Shown in pieces: positions 5,455-7,096 of a DNA stretch of 7,096 bases. How positions within the stretch are numbered: the stretch's first letter is position 1; each line of letters opens with the position of its first letter. A program made the translations under genes and the position numbers. The DNA lies in assembly GCA_041178545.1 (NCBI GenBank), contig JBEGVB010000187.1, positions 1 to 7,096 on the forward strand, written 5' to 3'. The notes under the pieces are model-generated. The model saw only the letters and a list, made by a program, of their open reading frames with translations, was not told the origin of the DNA and made no database searches. Origin of the DNA: JBEATZ01 sp041178545. GTDB taxonomy: Bacteria > Planctomycetota > UBA1135 > UBA2386.

Positions 5455-5460
5455 TAGCCT
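5455..5460 (+). promoter_or_regulatory. Possible -10 box (TAGCCT) for the second kinase
   Basis: TAGCCT fits the loose TAnnnT form and would place a transcript start near 5467, just before the GAGGAG ribosome site (5469-5474). No matching -35 is evident at normal spacing. This would allow the second kinase to be expressed separately from the upstream unit. Confidence 0.25.
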
Positions 5461-5480
5461 CCCGCTCCGAGGAGAACTGC

Positions 5481-7096
5481 ATGTCTGAGCCGTCCGTGAA
5501 CCCGGTGCGTCTGCAGCTGTTGTTGGACCAGGCCATGAGCCATCCGGAGGCGGAGCGCGCCGCGTTCGTGCGGCGTGCGACTGGCGGCGATGCTGCATTG
5601 TGCGCGGCGGCGCTGGCACAGCTCGCTCTGCAGACCAGTTCGAGGCCCAAGCCGCGCTTCTTCAGCCGCGGCCGCGAAGCTGCGGCAGACACCGACCAGA
5701 GGTTGCCTGCGGAACTGCAGGGCCTGCGGGTGGGCCAGCGGGTCGGCGACTTCACGCTGGTGCGGTTCCTGGGCAAGGGCGGCATGGGCCAGGTGTGGGA
5801 GGCGCGGCAGGAGAGCCTGCGCAAGCACGTGGCGCTCAAGCTGCTGTTGTCAGACCGGATCGACGACCGGGCGCTCGAGCTGTTCGTGCGCGAGGCGCGG
5901 GCGGGCGGCAAGTGCCACCACCCCAACTTGGTGGCGACGCTGTCGCGGGGCGAGGACCAGGGCATCGCGTGGCTGGCGCAGGAACTGGTGGCAGACGCGC
6001 AGACACTGGCGGATGCACTGGAGCGCTTCCGTGGCCTCGACCAGCTGCCGCAGGGCTACCACCGTCAGGTGGCCTTGCTGGTGGAGAAGGTGGCGCGGGG
6101 CATGCAGGCGGCGCACGACGCCGGCGTGGTGCACCGCGACCTGAAGCCGCAGAACATCCTCATTGGCGCGGACGACGAGCCGCGGGTTGTGGACTTCGGC
6201 CTCGCGCGGGTGACGGGCGACTCGGTGGCGAGCAAGACGGGCGACTTCGCGGGCACGTACTTCTACATGAGCCCGGAGCAAGTGATGGCGAAGCGTGCGG
6301 GGCTGGACCACCGCACGGACGTGTTCAGCCTCGGGGTGGTGCTGTACGAGCTGCTGACGCTGCAGCGGCCGTTCCTGGGCGACACGGGTCAGCAGATCGC
6401 GCAGCAGATCACGACGTGGGACCCGCCGCGCGCGGACACGGTGCGTTCGCAGTGCCCGCGGGACCTTGGCGTGATCGCGGAGAAGGCGATGCAGAAGGCA
6501 TCGTCGCAGCGGTACCCGTCGATGGGGGCGTTGGCAGAGGACCTGCACCGGTACCTGTCGGACCTGCCGATCCTGGCGAAGCCGACGGGACGGTTGGAGC
6601 GGGCGAGGAAGTGGGTGCGGCGCAACCCGACGGTGAGCGCGACCATGGGCTCGGTGTTCGCGGGCGCGGTGGTGGCGGTGACGCTTGCATGGCAGAACGC
6701 GGTGCTGGCGCGGGCCGAGGCGGCGGCGAAGGAACGCGCGATCCAGAACGAGCAGCGGGCGGTGGCGAGTGAGCAGGTTGCGGCGCAGCGCGCGGAGGAG
6801 AACGCGCGGCTGGCCGCTGCGGAAACCAAGGCCAAGGAGCAGGCAGCGCAGCTCGCCGCGGAAAAGGGTCGCACGGTGGAGCAGTTCCAGCAGGTGTCCG
6901 CGGTGGTGCGGCTGAAGGCGGCGCAGGCGTCGCAGGCGGTACTGTGGCTGTCCGAGGAGGACACGCAGGGCTGGCCAGCCAAGGTCGAGTCGCTGGAGCG
7001 CTGGCTCGCGGGTCCGTGTGCCGAGTTGCTGGCGCAACGTCCGCAGCTGGAGGCGACGGTGGCGGCGCTGCGGCAGCAGGCGCTGCCGCCCACGCC
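5481..7096 (+). CDS. Transmembrane Hanks-type Ser/Thr protein kinase, 3' end outside window
   Basis: At least 538 codons are open to the window edge. GAGGAG lies 6 nt before the ATG. Residues 7-50 (LLLDQAMSHPEAERAAFVRR and following) match a helical element common before planctomycete and myxobacterial kinases. The catalytic domain (about 90-360) is complete: GKGGMGQV (98-105), Lys120 in VALK, Glu138 in FVREA, HRDLKPQN (218-225) with Asp220, DFG (238-240), and SPE (264-266) in place of APE. Basic residues (371-381) precede one membrane helix (about 386-404). Residues 406-470 are a long Ala/Glu/Gln/Arg-rich coiled coil. Residues 471-538 (LWLSEEDTQGWPAKVESLER, then RPQLEATVAALRQQALPPT) resemble, from memory, the linker of planctomycete kinases that end in a formylglycine-generating-enzyme-like (SUMF1) domain, which would lie beyond the window. 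Codon choice differs from the first kinase, with Thr ACG dominant. It is probably a separate unit. Confidence 0.9.
   Translation, partial: MSEPSVNPVRLQLLLDQAMSHPEAERAAFVRRATGGDAALCAAALAQLALQTSSRPKPRFFSRGREAAADTDQRLPAELQGLRVGQRVGDFTLVRFLGKGGMGQVWEARQESLRKHVALKLLLSDRIDDRALELFVREARAGGKCHHPNLVATLSRGEDQGIAWLAQELVADAQTLADALERFRGLDQLPQGYHRQVALLVEKVARGMQAAHDAGVVHRDLKPQNILIGADDEPRVVDFGLARVTGDSVASKTGDFAGTYFYMSPEQVMAKRAGLDHRTDVFSLGVVLYELLTLQRPFLGDTGQQIAQQITTWDPPRADTVRSQCPRDLGVIAEKAMQKASSQRYPSMGALAEDLHRYLSDLPILAKPTGRLERARKWVRRNPTVSATMGSVFAGAVVAVTLAWQNAVLARAEAAAKERAIQNEQRAVASEQVAAQRAEENARLAAAETKAKEQAAQLAAEKGRTVEQFQQVSAVVRLKAAQASQAVLWLSEEDTQGWPAKVESLERWLAGPCAELLAQRPQLEATVAALRQQALPPT

Noticed and set aside
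5850..7037. 395-codon open frame on the minus strand
   Set aside because: It mirrors the second kinase, and the product is extremely Arg/His/Leu-rich and non-globular. It is a composition artefact.
1..7096. tRNA, rRNA, CRISPR, insertion sequence or attachment site
   Set aside because: No tandem repeat-spacer pattern, no transposase or integrase motifs, no flanking terminal repeats and no cloverleaf-like segment were seen on either strand by reading; no search program was run.

Overview
This is a G+C-rich bacterial window (roughly two-thirds G+C by eye, not computed) in which every convincing gene lies on the + strand. The content suggests a member of the Planctomycetota: two transmembrane Hanks-type Ser/Thr kinases with the N-terminal segments usual in that phylum, an ECF-type sigma factor directly beside a kinase, and a secreted protein whose C-terminal sequence pattern resembles planctomycete exported proteins. 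This assignment is an inference from gene style, and myxobacteria are the main alternative.

Layout. Positions 1-156 hold a terminator-like hairpin followed by T's (39-66), a second hairpin (106-126) and an (AACC)3 run, leading into a 207-aa secreted protein of unknown function (157-780). A 16-bp stem with a TTCG loop (806-841) follows it. Next comes an upstream region with a dyad (1020-1040) and a -10-like box only 7 nt before an ATG. That ATG (1062) opens a 532-aa protein with a cytoplasmic FHA domain, one membrane helix, a coiled coil and a trypsin-like serine protease with an intact triad. After 19 nt comes an ECF-type sigma factor (2680-3327), and 64 nt later a transmembrane Ser/Thr kinase (3392-5068) with an unrecognised extracytoplasmic domain. 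A 54-aa hydrophobic protein (5208-5372) separates it from a second transmembrane kinase (5481 to the window end, still open), which differs in codon choice.

How they may work together. The FHA-protease, sigma factor and first kinase look like one transcription unit. The kinase could sense outside the membrane and phosphorylate inside. The FHA domain could read a phosphothreonine and pass that to the protease across the membrane, and the sigma factor could be the transcriptional output. No anti-sigma factor is visible in the window, so phosphorylation or membrane-linked proteolysis are the candidate switches. This combination, resembling a DegS-type anchored protease with a phospho-reader attached, is the most interesting feature here. 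The wiring is a hypothesis; the domain identities are well supported by motifs.
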